Assembly: GCF_000718785.1 (NCBI RefSeq)
Contig: NZ_JOCA01000020.1
Location: 62,001 to 126,000, forward strand
Origin: Streptomyces sp. NRRL WC-3626
GTDB taxonomy: Bacteria; Actinomycetota; Actinomycetes; Streptomycetales; Streptomycetaceae
Length of the DNA stretch: 64,000 nt
Reading direction: 5' to 3'
Numbering within the stretch: the stretch's first letter is position 1; every line of letters begins with the position of its first letter. Position numbers and translations under genes: made by a program. The notes under the pieces are model-generated. The model saw nothing but the letters and a program-made list of their open reading frames with translations, made no database searches and had not been told where the DNA came from. Positions 1 through 8,629 of the stretch are shown in pieces.

Positions 1-2542
1 TGCGCTGCTTCTCCAGGCGCAGCGCCTCGGCCTCGGCGCGCAGCCGCGCCTCCTCCTCGGCCTGCTTGCGGCGGCGCTCCTCCTCCGCCTTGCGGCGGGC
101 CTCCTCCTCGGCGCGCGCCTTCTCCTCGGCGAGCAGCCGCTGCCGCTCCTCCTCCGCGCGCCGGTGTGCTTCCTCGGCCCGCTGCCGGGCCTCCTCCGCC
201 TGCCGTTCGGCCTCGCGCCGCTGCGCCTCCTCCAGCTCGCGGCGCTTGCGCTCCTCCTCCTCGGCGCGCAGCCGGGCGAGCTGCTCCTGGCGCTCGCGCT
301 CGAGTCGCTCCTCCTCGGCCTTGCGGGCCGCCTCCTCCTCCGCCTTGCGGCGGGCCTCCTCCTCGGCCTTGCGGCGGGCTTCCTCGCGGGCCTGGATCTC
401 GGCCTCGGACAGCGGCAGCACCTGGTCGAGCCGGTGCCGGACCACCGTGGTCACGGCCTCCGGTTCCTGGCCGGCGTCGACCACCAGGTAGCGGCCGGGG
501 TCGGCGGCGGCCAGGGTGAGGAAACCGGTCCGCACGCGCGCGTGGAACTCGGCCGGCTCGGACTCCAGCCGGTCCGGTGCCTCGGTGAAGCGCTCCCGCG
601 CGGTCTCCGGGGCGACGTCGAGCAGCACCGTCAGATGCGGGACCAGCCCGTCGGTCGCCCACCGGTTGATGCGGGCGATCTCGGTCGGCGACAGATCGCG
701 TCCGGCGCCCTGGTAGGCGACGGAGGAGTCGATGTACCGGTCGGTGATGACGACGGCGCCGCGCTCCAGGGCGGGCCGTACGACGGTGTCGATGTGCTCC
801 GCGCGGTCGGCGGCGTACAGCAGTGCCTCCGCGCGGTGCGAGAGTCCGGCGCTGGAGACGTCCAGCAGGATGGACCGCAGCCGCTTGCCGACCGGGGTCG
901 CGCCGGGCTCACGGGTGAGGACGACTTCGTGGCCCTTGGCCCGGATCCACTCGGCGAGGGCTTCGGCCTGGGTGGACTTGCCCGCGCCGTCGCCGCCCTC
1001 CAGGGCGATGAAGAAGCCGGCCCCGGCGAGCGCCGGGGCGGGATCGTCGCCGCGGAGGAGCGCGTCGCGCAGATCCTGCCGCAGCGGCACGCCGGAGCGG
1101 TCGTCGACCTTGGCCAGCACCAGCGCGGCCAACGGCAGCAGCAGCGCGCCGACCAGCATCAGGGTGAAGGCGGCTCCGCCGTGCGCGAACACGAACCGGC
1201 CGTTCTCCAGCCGGTGCGGTCCGATGCCCGCCGCGACCAGCGGGGCGATCACCGCGCCGAGCGCCACGAAGACCCGCACCACGGCGTGCAGGTGCTCGGT
1301 CGTACGGGCCCGCCGCTGGTCCTCGGTCTCCTGGTCGAGCAGGGTGTGCCCGGTGTTGGCGGCGAGTCCGGCGCCGACACCGGCCAGCGTCATGAGCAGC
1401 ACCACGCTGGTGACGTCCGGCACAAGTCCGGCGGCCAGCAGCGCCACGCCTGTGAACGCGAGGGCGAGCGCGAGCAGCCGGCGCCGGGACAGGGCGGGCA
1501 GCAGGGCCGGCGCCGTACGGATGCCGACGACGACACCACCGGTCAGCGCGCCCACCAGCAGGCCGTAGAGCACGGGGCCGCCGCCGAGGTCCTTGGCGTG
1601 CAGCACCGACACGGCGACCGCGGCCGCCACGGCGGCGGCGACGGACGCGGAGGCGAGCACCAGCAGCGGCAGCGCGCCGGTGCGGCCCCGGTCGGAGCCG
1701 GCGGCGCTCTTCGGACGGCGCAGTCCCTCCAGCGGCGACCGGGCGCGCGGGGTGCGGGTTCCGGGGAGCTCCAGGAAGGTCAGCACGGACAGCGACGCGG
1801 CGAACAGTCCGGCCGCGACGTACGAGGCGAGGGCCGCCCGGTGCTCGCCGAACCAGTCGATGCCCGTGGCGAGCAGGTTGTTGAGGAGGGCCGCGACGAC
1901 GAGTGTGACGGCCGCGAGCGGTATCGCGACGAAGCTCGTACGCAGTGTCAGCCGGCGCAGCGCGTCCATGTGGTCGGGCAGCGGCCGGACGGTGGCGCCC
2001 TCCGGGGGCGGGGTGGGCAGCAGCGCGGGGGCGGCGCTCTCGCGGCACACCGTCCAGAACCGCTCGGCGACACCCGTCACGAAGGCGGTGACGAGGAGCA
2101 CGGCGAGCGCGTTGTCCGGCGTCCAGTCGATCCACAGCGGCGCCACGATGAGGAGCGCGGCCCGCAGTCCGTCCGCACCGACCATGGTCCAGCGGCGGTC
2201 CAGCGGGCCGTCCTGCGAGGTGAGCGACGTGAGCGGGCCGAGGAGTACGGCGCCGAACAGCAGGGTCGCCAGGATGCGCACCCCGAAAACGATCGCCACT
2301 GCGAACGCCGCGCCCCGGTAGCCGCCGCCGAAGGACTGCTCGGCGACCGCCGTCTGGAGGGTGAGGAGGACCAGCACCAGAAGGGCGAGGACATCGCCGA
2401 CCCCGCCCACGAGCTGCGCACTCCACAGCCGTTTCAGCTGCGGTCGGCGCAGCAGGGCGCGGACGGCACGCTCGCGTGAGTCCGCGACAAGTGCGTCGTC
2501 GGGGGCCGTTGGTGGGGCCGTTGGCTGCTCGGCTCGCGTCAT
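1..2542 (-). CDS. tmk: dTMP kinase fused to an N-terminal MFS-like membrane domain, with a C-terminal coiled coil (3' end outside window)
   Basis: The frame opens at ATG 2542 and is still open at base 1, giving at least 847 codons. Residues about 20-480 form a polytopic MFS-like domain with many hydrophobic helices. Residues about 505-715 are a thymidylate kinase. Its P-loop reads ALEGGDGAGKST near residue 512 and is followed by a TREPG motif and TDRYIDSS. This enzyme phosphorylates dTMP to dTDP for DNA synthesis. From about residue 715 the chain is almost pure Glu/Ala/Arg/Lys heptad-like repeat, a predicted coiled coil that runs off the window. The three-part architecture matches, from memory, the long Tmk (about 1,080 aa) of S. 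coelicolor, so it is not an assembly fusion. Whether the MFS part transports anything is unknown. Confidence 0.9.
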   Translation of the reverse strand, partial: MTRAEQPTAPPTAPDDALVADSRERAVRALLRRPQLKRLWSAQLVGGVGDVLALLVLVLLTLQTAVAEQSFGGGYRGAAFAVAIVFGVRILATLLFGAVLLGPLTSLTSQDGPLDRRWTMVGADGLRAALLIVAPLWIDWTPDNALAVLLVTAFVTGVAERFWTVCRESAAPALLPTPPPEGATVRPLPDHMDALRRLTLRTSFVAIPLAAVTLVVAALLNNLLATGIDWFGEHRAALASYVAAGLFAASLSVLTFLELPGTRTPRARSPLEGLRRPKSAAGSDRGRTGALPLLVLASASVAAAVAAAVAVSVLHAKDLGGGPVLYGLLVGALTGGVVVGIRTAPALLPALSRRRLLALALAFTGVALLAAGLVPDVTSVVLLMTLAGVGAGLAANTGHTLLDQETEDQRRARTTEHLHAVVRVFVALGAVIAPLVAAGIGPHRLENGRFVFAHGGAAFTLMLVGALLLPLAALVLAKVDDRSGVPLRQDLRDALLRGDDPAPALAGAGFFIALEGGDGAGKSTQAEALAEWIRAKGHEVVLTREPGATPVGKRLRSILLDVSSAGLSHRAEALLYAADRAEHIDTVVRPALERGAVVITDRYIDSSVAYQGAGRDLSPTEIARINRWATDGLVPHLTVLLDVAPETARERFTEAPDRLESEPAEFHARVRTGFLTLAAADPGRYLVVDAGQEPEAVTTVVRHRLDQVLPLSEAEIQAREEARRKAEEEARRKAEEEAARKAEEERLERERQEQLARLRAEEEERKRRELEEAQRREAERQAEEARQRAEEAHRRAEEERQRLLAEEKARAEEEARRKAEEERRRKQAEEEARLRAEAEALRLEKQR

Positions 2543-2598
2543 GCGTTCAGCCTATCGGCCCGCGCCGACAGCCCGGGCACGACGCGCCTGACATGCAC

Positions 2599-2629
2599 AC
2601 GCCCCGACACCGAAGTGTTGCCGGGGCGT
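2599..2629 (-). terminator. Hairpin downstream of topA
   Basis: Arms ACGCCCCGACAC (2599-2610) and GTGTTGCCGGGGCGT (2615-2629) pair with one bulge around a CGAA loop, about 60 bases beyond the topA stop. There is no clear U-tract, as is usual in Streptomyces. Confidence 0.6.
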
Positions 2630-2691
2630 TCGCATTCCGAACCCCCGGTGAAGATCCGTACGGACCTTTCACCGAGGGCCGACGGGCAGGC

Positions 2692-5505
2692 TCAGTCGTC
2701 CGCGCCGTTCGAGGCGGCCGCCTTCTTGGCCACCGTCTTCTTCGCGGTCGTGGTCTTCTTCGCCGCGGTCTTCTTCGCGGCCGCCGTCTTCTTGGCCGGG
2801 GCCTTCTTGGCCGCCGTCTTCTTGGCGGTCTTCTTTGCCGTCTTCTTGGCCGGGCCCTTCGCCCGCTTCTCGGCGAGCAGCTCGAAACCGCGCTCCGGGG
2901 TGATGTCCTCGACGCTGTCGCCGGAGCGCAGCGTCGCGTTGGTCTCCCCGTCGGTGACGTACGGACCGAAGCGGCCGTCCTTCACCACGACCGGCTTCTC
3001 GCTCACCGGGTCGGTGCCCAGCTCCTTCAGCGGCGGCTTGGCCGCGGCCCGGCCACGCTGCTTGGGCTGGGCGTAGATCGCCAGCGCCTCCTCCAGCGTG
3101 ATCGTGAAGAGCTGCTCCTCGGCCTGCAGGGACCGCGAGTCGGTGCCCTTCTTCAGATACGGCCCGTAACGGCCGTTCTGCGCGGTGATCTCCTGGCCCT
3201 CGGCGTCCGCGCCGACCACGCGCGGCAGCGACATCAGCCGCAGCGCGTCGTCGAGGGTCACCGTGTCCAGCGACATCGACTTGAAGAGGGAGGCCGTACG
3301 CGGCTTGACCGCGTTCTTGCCCGTCTTCGGGGTGCCCTCCGGGAGCACCTCCGTGACGTACGGGCCGTAGCGGCCGGCCTTGGCGACGATCGCGTGCCCC
3401 GTCACCGGGTCGGCGCCCAGCTCGAAGTCGCCGCTCGGCTTGGCGAGCAGCTCCTCGGCGAACTCCACGGACAGCTCGTCCGGCGCCAGGTCGTCGGGGA
3501 TGTCGGCGCGCTGGTGCTCCTCGGTGTCCTTCTCGCCGCGCTCGATGTAGGGGCCGTAGCGCCCGACCCGCAGCACGATTCCGTTGCCCACGGGGAACGA
3601 CGACACCTCGCGCGCGTCGATCGCGCCCAGGTCGGTCACCAGCTCCTTGAGACCTCCGAGGTGGTCCCCGTCGCCGTTGCCCGCCTCGGCCGCGTCGCCG
3701 TTGCTCGTTCCCTCGCCGAAGTAGAACCGCTTCAGCCACGGCACGGCACGCGCCTCGCCCCGCGCGATGCGGTCGAGGTCGTCCTCCATCCGCGCGGTGA
3801 AGTCGTAGTCGACGAGCCGGCCGAAGTGCTTCTCCAGCAGGTTGACCACGGCGAAGGAGAGGAACGACGGCACCAGGGCCGTGCCCTTCTTGAACACGTA
3901 GCCGCGGTCGAGGATCGTGCCGATGATCGACGCGTACGTCGACGGACGGCCGATCTCCCGCTCCTCCAGCTCCTTGACCAGCGACGCCTCGGTGTAGCGG
4001 GCCGGGGGCTTGGTGGCGTGCCCGTCGACCGTGATCTCGTCGGCGGTCAGGGCGTCGCCCTCGGCGACCTGCGGCAGCCGGCGCTCGCGGTCGTCCAGCT
4101 CCGCGTTCGGGTCGTCGGCGCCTTCGACGTACGCCTTCAGGAAGCCGTGGAAGGTGATCGTCTTGCCGGACGCGCTGAACTCGACGTCCCGGCCGTCGGC
4201 CGCCGTGCCGCCGATCTTCACGGTGACGGAGTTACCGGTGGCGTCCTTCATCTGCGAGGCAACGGTCCGCTTCCAGATCAGCTCGTACAGCCTGAACTGG
4301 TCGCCGGTCAGCCCGGTCTCGGCGGGCGTACGGAAACGGTCGCCCGAGGGACGGATCGCCTCGTGCGCCTCCTGCGCGTTCTTCACCTTGCCCGCGTACG
4401 TACGCGGCTGCGGGGGCAGGTAGTCGGCGCCGTACAGCTGCGTGACCTGGGCGCGGGCGGCGGCGACCGCCGTCTCGCTCAGCGTCGTCGAGTCCGTACG
4501 CATGTAGGTGATGTAGCCGTTCTCGTACAGCTTCTGGGCGACCTGCATGGTCGCCTTGGCGCCGAAGCCGAGCTTCCTCGAGGCTTCCTGCTGCATCGTC
4601 GTCGTACGGAACGGGGCGTACGGCGAGCGGCGGTACGGCTTGGACTCGACGGAACGCACGGCGAACCGCGTGTTCTCCAGGGCGGCGGCGAGCGCGCGGG
4701 CGTTCGCCTCGTCGAGGTGGAGCGTGTTCGCGCTCTTCAGCTGTCCCAGGGAGTCGAAGTCGCGGCCCTGCGCGACCCGCCTGCCGTCGACGGTCTGAAG
4801 GCGGGCGACCAGCGACGACGGGTCCGAAGCGTCCCCCGCGCGGCCCGTCGCGAAGGTGCCCGTCAGGTCCCAGTACTCGGCCGAACGGAACGCGATGCGC
4901 TCGCGTTCCCGCTCCACCACGAGCCGTGTGGCGACGGACTGCACGCGGCCGGCGGACAGCCGGGGCATGACCTTCTTCCACAGGACCGGCGACACCTCGT
5001 AGCCGTAGAGACGGTCGAGGATGCGGCGGGTCTCCTGGGCGTCGACCAGCTTCTGGTTGAGCTCGCGAGGATTGGCCACGGCCGCGCGGATCGCGTCCTT
5101 GGTGATCTCGTGGAAGACCATCCGCTTGACCGGGATCTTCGGCTTGAGCACTTCCTGCAGATGCCAGGCGATGGCCTCGCCCTCGCGGTCCTCATCGGTC
5201 GCGAGGAAGAGTTCGTCGGACTCCTTCAGCAGGTCCTTGAGCTTCTTGACCTGGGCCCGCTTGTCCGCGTTGACCACATAGATCGGCTGGAAGTCGTGGT
5301 CGACGTCCACACCGAGGCGACGCACCTCGCCGGTGTACTTCTCCGGCACCTCGGCGGCACCGTTGGGAAGATCGCGAATGTGCCCGACGCTCGCCTCGAC
5401 GATGTAGCCGGGGCCCAGGTAGCCCTTGATCGTCTTCGCCTTGGCAGGCGACTCGACGATGACGAGTCGGCGGCCGCCCTTCGCGGTCTCGCTGGTCGGG
5501 GACAA
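2692..5505 (-). CDS. topA: DNA topoisomerase I (type IA)
   Basis: The protein is 937 aa from the chosen TTG start. It relaxes negative supercoils through a 5'-phosphotyrosine intermediate. The N-terminus RRLVIVESPAKAKTIKGYLG is the Toprim domain, with DEDREGEAIAWHLQ as its acidic metal site. The catalytic tyrosine is in YITYMRTDS, encoded at 4504-4506. Four C-terminal repeats with GRYGPY or GRFGPY motifs follow, and the protein ends in a Lys/Ala-rich tail of AKKTAKK-like units. TTG 5505 is preferred because GGAGAG lies 10 bases upstream and the family N-terminus begins there. An in-frame ATG at 5568 would add 21 residues but has no ribosome site. The Lys-rich tail is typical of Streptomyces TopA and supports processivity. 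Confidence 0.95.
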   Translation of the reverse strand: MSPTSETAKGGRRLVIVESPAKAKTIKGYLGPGYIVEASVGHIRDLPNGAAEVPEKYTGEVRRLGVDVDHDFQPIYVVNADKRAQVKKLKDLLKESDELFLATDEDREGEAIAWHLQEVLKPKIPVKRMVFHEITKDAIRAAVANPRELNQKLVDAQETRRILDRLYGYEVSPVLWKKVMPRLSAGRVQSVATRLVVERERERIAFRSAEYWDLTGTFATGRAGDASDPSSLVARLQTVDGRRVAQGRDFDSLGQLKSANTLHLDEANARALAAALENTRFAVRSVESKPYRRSPYAPFRTTTMQQEASRKLGFGAKATMQVAQKLYENGYITYMRTDSTTLSETAVAAARAQVTQLYGADYLPPQPRTYAGKVKNAQEAHEAIRPSGDRFRTPAETGLTGDQFRLYELIWKRTVASQMKDATGNSVTVKIGGTAADGRDVEFSASGKTITFHGFLKAYVEGADDPNAELDDRERRLPQVAEGDALTADEITVDGHATKPPARYTEASLVKELEEREIGRPSTYASIIGTILDRGYVFKKGTALVPSFLSFAVVNLLEKHFGRLVDYDFTARMEDDLDRIARGEARAVPWLKRFYFGEGTSNGDAAEAGNGDGDHLGGLKELVTDLGAIDAREVSSFPVGNGIVLRVGRYGPYIERGEKDTEEHQRADIPDDLAPDELSVEFAEELLAKPSGDFELGADPVTGHAIVAKAGRYGPYVTEVLPEGTPKTGKNAVKPRTASLFKSMSLDTVTLDDALRLMSLPRVVGADAEGQEITAQNGRYGPYLKKGTDSRSLQAEEQLFTITLEEALAIYAQPKQRGRAAAKPPLKELGTDPVSEKPVVVKDGRFGPYVTDGETNATLRSGDSVEDITPERGFELLAEKRAKGPAKKTAKKTAKKTAAKKAPAKKTAAAKKTAAKKTTTAKKTVAKKAAASNGADD

Positions 5506-5750
5506 CTTCGCTCTTCTCTCCGGTCGGCGCTCGGGGTTCCCCGGACGGTCTCCCCGGGGTCGGGTCATGGTGACGCTGCGGAGTGTGACGGTACATCCCG
5601 CCCCCGTGTCAAACGGGAAAAGCCCGCAACGGCCACTCGAACGGTAACCCGACTACCACCGTTCCTGCCGCCCGGAGTGTCCAGACTGCGCCCGCACACA
5701 TGCGGAGCGCGACCTACCGGTTACCGGGAGCGGTCAGGATCACGCGCCCC

Positions 5751-5948
5751 TCACAGACGGGTGAGACACCACGCGCCGAGGGCCAGGAAGATCGTCGCGG
5801 CGAGTCCGGCGACGGTGGCCGACGCGACGGGGCTCACACCCTGGGCGACGGGGCGGTGCTGTCGCGCGCGGGTCACGGTCCAGGCCAGCAAACCGCCTCC
5901 GAACAGGCAGAACACCATCCCCGCGAAGATCGCCGGTCCGCTCTCCAT
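5751..5948 (-). CDS. Small two-helix membrane protein
   Basis: 65 aa. Residues about 6-24 and 41-62 are hydrophobic, separated by a short basic segment (RARQHRP). This predicts two transmembrane helices with a loop between them. I do not recognise the family. It sits in the same direction as topA and the downstream lipoprotein, in the place where Streptomyces genomes carry a small conserved membrane protein. Codon third positions are GC-rich, which supports real coding. Confidence 0.7.
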   Translation of the reverse strand: MESGPAIFAGMVFCLFGGGLLAWTVTRARQHRPVAQGVSPVASATVAGLAATIFLALGAWCLTRL

Positions 5949-6267
5949 GGTCGCCCGTCGCCCTCTTTCCCGTCCGCTGTGGCCAGCCTCCGGGTGACGC
6001 TGCCACGCCCGGGCGGCGGGCAGGCGAAGCGGAGGTGAACGCGAGGGCCACGGGGGCGGAGCGGGCGTCCGCGGGACGGCCGGATGGCCGTTCCGCGGAC
6101 ATTCCGGATCGGCGGGGAAAGGGCCGGGAGCGTCTGTGGCGGGGGTGCCTGATGTGACGTACGAGACCGGTGATGAGGAGGTGACGCGCGAGGCCGGCCC
6201 TCCGTGATGCCCACGGGACCGCTGTCGCCCGAACCGGCCGGGACCGGCTCCGAACCCGCCGCCCGCC
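5949..6267. other. Intergenic stretch with one strong hairpin
   Basis: 319 bases without a convincing gene. Apart from the hairpin at 6067-6100, which probably ends the methyltransferase transcript, I see no other element. Confidence 0.5.
6067..6100 (-). terminator. Strong hairpin, probable terminator after the methyltransferase
   Basis: Arms at 6067-6081 and 6086-6100 match in 14 of 15 positions around a GGAT loop. It is about 170 bases past the methyltransferase stop. No U-tract is seen, and either strand could form it. Confidence 0.5.
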
Positions 6268-7797
6268 TCAGCCGACGGGCTCCAGGAACCCCTGTTCCAC
6301 GAGCAGCCGGATCTGGGCCGGCGTGCGGTCGCGCAGCAGGACGGGGTCCTCGCCGAGGAGCTGGGCGATGGCGTCCAGGATCCGGCCCGCGCCCATGGTG
6401 CCGTCGCAGACGCCCGCGAAGCCCGCGCCGATCGTGTCCACCCTGGTGGCGCGGCGCATCCCGCGGTTCTGCCGCAGCACGACGTGCTCCGGGTCCTCGG
6501 CGCCGGGCAGCCCGACCTGTTCCTGCACGACCTCGGCGGCCAGCGCGAAGCGCGCCTCGAGGAGCGCCGCGTCGTCGTGCGTGCGCAGATAGTCGAGCCG
6601 GTCGAAGTGCGCCCGGACCGTCTCGCCGAGCGGCTGCTCGACCGGGTGCGGCCATTCCTCCACCGTGATCGACTCCGCGGCCGAGCCCGACTTGCGCAGG
6701 GTGATCCAGCCGAAGCCGACCGCCTTCACCTTGCGCGCCTCGAACTCGTCCAGCCACGCGTCGTAGCGCGCCCGGTACTCGGCCTCGTCGCCGCGGTGGT
6801 CGCCCGCGTCCCTGAGCCACAGCTCGGCGTACTGGGTGATGTCCTGCACCTCGCGCTGCACGATCCACGCGTCGCATCCGCGGGGCACCCATGACCTGAG
6901 TCTGTCCTGCCAGTCCTCCCCTTCGACGTGCTGCCAGTTGGCGAGGAACTGTGCGAACCCGCCCGTGTTCAGACGCTCCCCCGCCTCCTGAACGATCGTG
7001 CGGCACAGATCGTCCCCGCCCATCCCGCCGTCGCGGTAGGTGAGGCGGGCACCCGGTGAGATCACGAACGGCGGGTTGGACACGATCAGGTCGTACGTCT
7101 CGTCGTCCCGGACCGGCGTGAACAGCGACCCCTCGCGCAACTCGGCGGCGGGGGCGCCGGAGAGGGCCAGGGTCAGCGCGGTGATGTGCAGCGCGCGCGG
7201 GTTCACGTCGGTGGCCGTCACGCGCGTGGCGTGCCGGGCGGCGTGCAGCGCCTGGATGCCGGAGCCGGTCCCGACATCCAGGGCAGAGGCCACGGGCGTA
7301 CGGACGGTGATGCCGGCCAGGGTGGTGGACGCGCCGCCGACGCCGAGCACGACGCCCTCGTCGCGGCTGCCGATGCCCCCGGCGCCGCCGACCGCGCATC
7401 CGAGGTCGGACACGATGAACCAGTCCTCCCCACCCGGCCCGCCGTACGGCCGTACGTCCACGGTCGCGGTGAGCGCGTCCGCGCCGGCGCGCGTCAGCCA
7501 CCCGCTCTCCAGACAGACGTCCACGGGCAGTACGGCGGCCGCACGCGCGTGCGGCACGGGCTGCTGCAGCAGGAACAGCCGTACGAGCGCCTCCAGCGGT
7601 GTGTCTCCGCTGGTGGCCCGCAGGGCGGGCACCGTCTCGCTGCGGGCCAGTGCCGCGTAGGCGGGGGCGCCGAGCAGTTCGAGCAGTCCGTCGGCGGTGA
7701 AGGAGGCTCCGAGCAGCGCGTCCCTCAGCCGGGCGGCGGCGTCGGGGCGGTCGGACGAGGGCAGGGGCGGCAGGCTGGCGTCACTCACGCCCTCCAT
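6268..7797 (-). CDS. Class I SAM-dependent methyltransferase, HemK/RlmG-like
   Basis: 509 aa from ATG 7797. The N-terminal half (about 220 residues) resembles the accessory domain of Streptomyces HemK-like methyltransferases. The C-terminal half has the SAM-binding glycine motif ALDVGTGSGIQAL and the N-methylation motif SNPPFVISPG, as in enzymes that methylate glutamine, adenine or guanine amino groups. The substrate (release factor, rRNA or other) cannot be told from sequence. ATG 7797 has GAGGGC upstream at fair spacing. A GTG at 7815 would add six residues. Confidence 0.85.
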   Translation of the reverse strand: MEGVSDASLPPLPSSDRPDAAARLRDALLGASFTADGLLELLGAPAYAALARSETVPALRATSGDTPLEALVRLFLLQQPVPHARAAAVLPVDVCLESGWLTRAGADALTATVDVRPYGGPGGEDWFIVSDLGCAVGGAGGIGSRDEGVVLGVGGASTTLAGITVRTPVASALDVGTGSGIQALHAARHATRVTATDVNPRALHITALTLALSGAPAAELREGSLFTPVRDDETYDLIVSNPPFVISPGARLTYRDGGMGGDDLCRTIVQEAGERLNTGGFAQFLANWQHVEGEDWQDRLRSWVPRGCDAWIVQREVQDITQYAELWLRDAGDHRGDEAEYRARYDAWLDEFEARKVKAVGFGWITLRKSGSAAESITVEEWPHPVEQPLGETVRAHFDRLDYLRTHDDAALLEARFALAAEVVQEQVGLPGAEDPEHVVLRQNRGMRRATRVDTIGAGFAGVCDGTMGAGRILDAIAQLLGEDPVLLRDRTPAQIRLLVEQGFLEPVG

Positions 7798-7846
7798 TGT
7801 GGCCGCCGCCCTCACCCGGCGCGTCCCCGCGGCCGCTGCCTCCGCG

Positions 7847-8419
7847 TCAGCTCTTGGCCGTACCGGCCGTCGCGGTGGCCGTCTGGCAGCTCTCCTGGCG
7901 GGACATGGCCTCGCCGACCTCGCCCTCCTCCAGCGTGCTGAGGGCGTCGCTGCCGCTCTTGCCGAGCTTGTCCAGCTCGGCGGCGATGTCCTTCAGCCCG
8001 TCGGCGAACTCCGCCTGGTCGTCCGTGTCGAGACCGTCCACCTGCTTCTTCAGGGAGGCGTACGACGCGGAGATGCCGTTGAGCTCCTTGACCGCGTCGG
8101 TCTGCTTCTTCTCCCCGTTGTCGACGTCCGGCGCCCCGGCCTTGCTCACGGCGGCGCCGATCGCCTTGTAGGCGTCGGACATGTCCTGGAAGGCCTTCGA
8201 GTCGGCCTTCTGGACCTCTTCCGGGGTGCTGTTGTCCGAGGTCTCCTTCTGGATCGCGGCGTTGGCCGATTTGATCTTCGCGGCCTGTGGCTGCACGGCG
8301 TCGCAGACCTGCTTCGCCCAGGCGTCCAGCTTCTCGTTGTTGTCGTCGCCGCCGCATCCCGTCAGCGCCAGTACCAGTACCGCACCGCCGGACAGTGCGA
8401 CCGCGAGCTTCTTGTTCAC
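7847..8419 (-). CDS. Exported small lipoprotein
   Basis: 190 aa from GTG 8419, which has a clear GGAAGGGA ribosome site. The signal peptide (NKKLAVALSGGAVLVLALTG) ends in a lipobox at LTGC, so the mature protein should be a diacylglyceryl-anchored surface protein. The mature part is charged and helical, with no cysteine or catalytic motif. Similar small secreted lipoproteins occur next to the pyrophosphatase gene in other Streptomyces. Function is unknown. ATG 8437 is an in-frame alternative without a good ribosome site. Confidence 0.8.
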   Translation of the reverse strand: MNKKLAVALSGGAVLVLALTGCGGDDNNEKLDAWAKQVCDAVQPQAAKIKSANAAIQKETSDNSTPEEVQKADSKAFQDMSDAYKAIGAAVSKAGAPDVDNGEKKQTDAVKELNGISASYASLKKQVDGLDTDDQAEFADGLKDIAAELDKLGKSGSDALSTLEEGEVGEAMSRQESCQTATATAGTAKS

Positions 8420-8629
8420 CGGATTGGTCCCTTCCATGGCCTTCGGCCCCGGAACATACACGCCAGATGGCCTACACCCACTCGCCGAACGTCCGGTAAG
8501 ACACTTTTGAAGCCATTTGCACCAGGCGAGAGAAGGCTCACGGCGCGGCACCGGGCGCAGGGAGAGGGCGGGCGGCGCGTCAATACGCGCTGCCCGCCCG
8601 CACCTTGATCCGGTGTCCGCTCCCAGCCG

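Noticed and set aside
164..2479. 771-codon forward frame opposite tmk
   Set aside because: It is a GC-bias shadow. The product is Arg/Gly/Gln-rich without motifs, while the reverse strand encodes a recognisable MFS-kinase.
2476..5997. 1,173-codon forward frame opposite topA
   Set aside because: Antisense shadow of topA. It has no domain, and the real gene is unmistakable on the other strand.
6204..6668. Forward 154-codon frame near the methyltransferase end
   Set aside because: Arg/Pro/Ala-only composition, mostly antisense to the methyltransferase, and no ribosome site.
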